DNA of 51,751 nt, taken from positions 1 to 51,751 of the forward strand of contig JAFUWX010000046.1 in NCBI GenBank assembly GCA_017471025.1, given 5' to 3'. This document shows positions 51,615 through 51,751 of this stretch, one piece after another. This stretch comes from Bacteroidales bacterium. GTDB lineage: Bacteria; Bacteroidota; Bacteroidia; Bacteroidales; UBA932. The notes below the pieces were generated by a model. The model ran no database searches, was not told the DNA's origin, and saw nothing but the letters and a program-made list of their open reading frames with translations. Position numbers and translations under genes: made by a program. The first letter of the stretch is position 1. Every line of letters begins with the position of its first letter.

Positions 51615-51751
51615 ATGAGTACCGACTATGATGCCCACGTGGGGCGATACGCGAACATCCTGCTTGACTATTGGTTCAAGCGTACCTTCGGAACCGAGGC
51701 GCGCAAGCGGCTCCTGCAACTCTTCCTGCAGGAGGTCATTCCCGAGCGCCA
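51615..51751 (+). CDS. PD-(D/E)XK (Rpn-type) nuclease/transposase-like protein, N-terminal fragment
   Basis: Only 45 codons are in the window; the gene continues to the right. The N-terminus (MSTDYDAHVGRYANILLDYW, then FKRTFGTEARKRLLQLFLQE) resembles the start of the Bacteroidetes PD-(D/E)XK nuclease family transposase proteins (Rpn/PF12784 type), which open with a segment in which a DxxFK[RY]xFG-like block precedes a leucine-rich helix. The nuclease active site would lie past the window edge and cannot be checked. These genes are often multicopy and mobile. Confidence 0.7.
   Translation, partial: MSTDYDAHVGRYANILLDYWFKRTFGTEARKRLLQLFLQEVIPER

Overview
The window is chromosomal DNA of a Bacteroidetes bacterium, most likely a GC-rich member of the order Bacteroidales. 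The reasons are SusC/SusD outer-membrane pairs, ECF sigma/FecR pairs, promoters with the Bacteroidetes -7 element TAnnTTTG (several exact copies), no strong Shine-Dalgarno sites, and lipoproteins with Bacteroidetes-type signal peptides. The species cannot be named from sequence alone. No tRNA, rRNA, CRISPR array or insertion sequence was recognised. A nuclease/transposase-like gene begins at the right edge.

Layout. (1) 2-1813: the 3' part of rpoC, with a terminator. (2) 1880-17007: a LacI-family regulator divergent from a long co-oriented gene set: ribokinase, DMT-type sugar permease, SusC, SusD, three ADP-ribosylglycohydrolase-family lipoproteins, an esterase-family lipoprotein and a small lipoprotein, closed by a strong terminator. 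By content this resembles the ribose-utilisation (rus) loci of Bacteroides, enriched for ADP-ribose chemistry. (3) 17170-38329: a secreted CBM9/DOMON-like protein, then two tandem copies of one seven-gene unit: ECF sigma, FecR, SusC with an STN domain, SusD, Ig/DOMON surface lipoprotein, and two DUF4838-like lipoproteins. The second sigma gene overlaps the last gene of the first unit by one base (TAATG). Both fecR genes are preceded by the same two-part motif, GTAGGGTA-N14-CGTTWTA, a candidate target promoter of the sigma factors. (4) 38358-41267: a DUF5107-TPR protein with its own promoter. (5) 41381-45905: housekeeping genes rpsO, pnp and a TGS-domain/uridine-kinase fusion, each of the first two with a clear terminator. 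(6) 46003-48188: an AraC regulator and two secreted proteins of unknown function. (7) 48191-51141, minus strand: a His/Cys-rich small membrane protein, a TonB receptor resembling metal (zinc) receptors, and a DUF4625 lipoprotein. (8) 51142-51614: a structured, gene-free stretch. (9) 51615-end: start of a PD-(D/E)XK (Rpn-type) nuclease/transposase gene.

How the parts may work together. In region 2, surface lipoproteins would release ribose or ADP-ribose moieties, SusC/D would import them, the DMT permease would move the sugar across the inner membrane and ribokinase would phosphorylate it, under LacI control. In region 3, each SusC with an STN domain would signal to its FecR and sigma factor. 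No classical glycoside hydrolase or polysaccharide lyase is encoded there, so the four DUF4838-like proteins are the main candidates for ligand processing. This duplicated, sigma-chained uptake system with unassigned enzymes is the most interesting part of the window.
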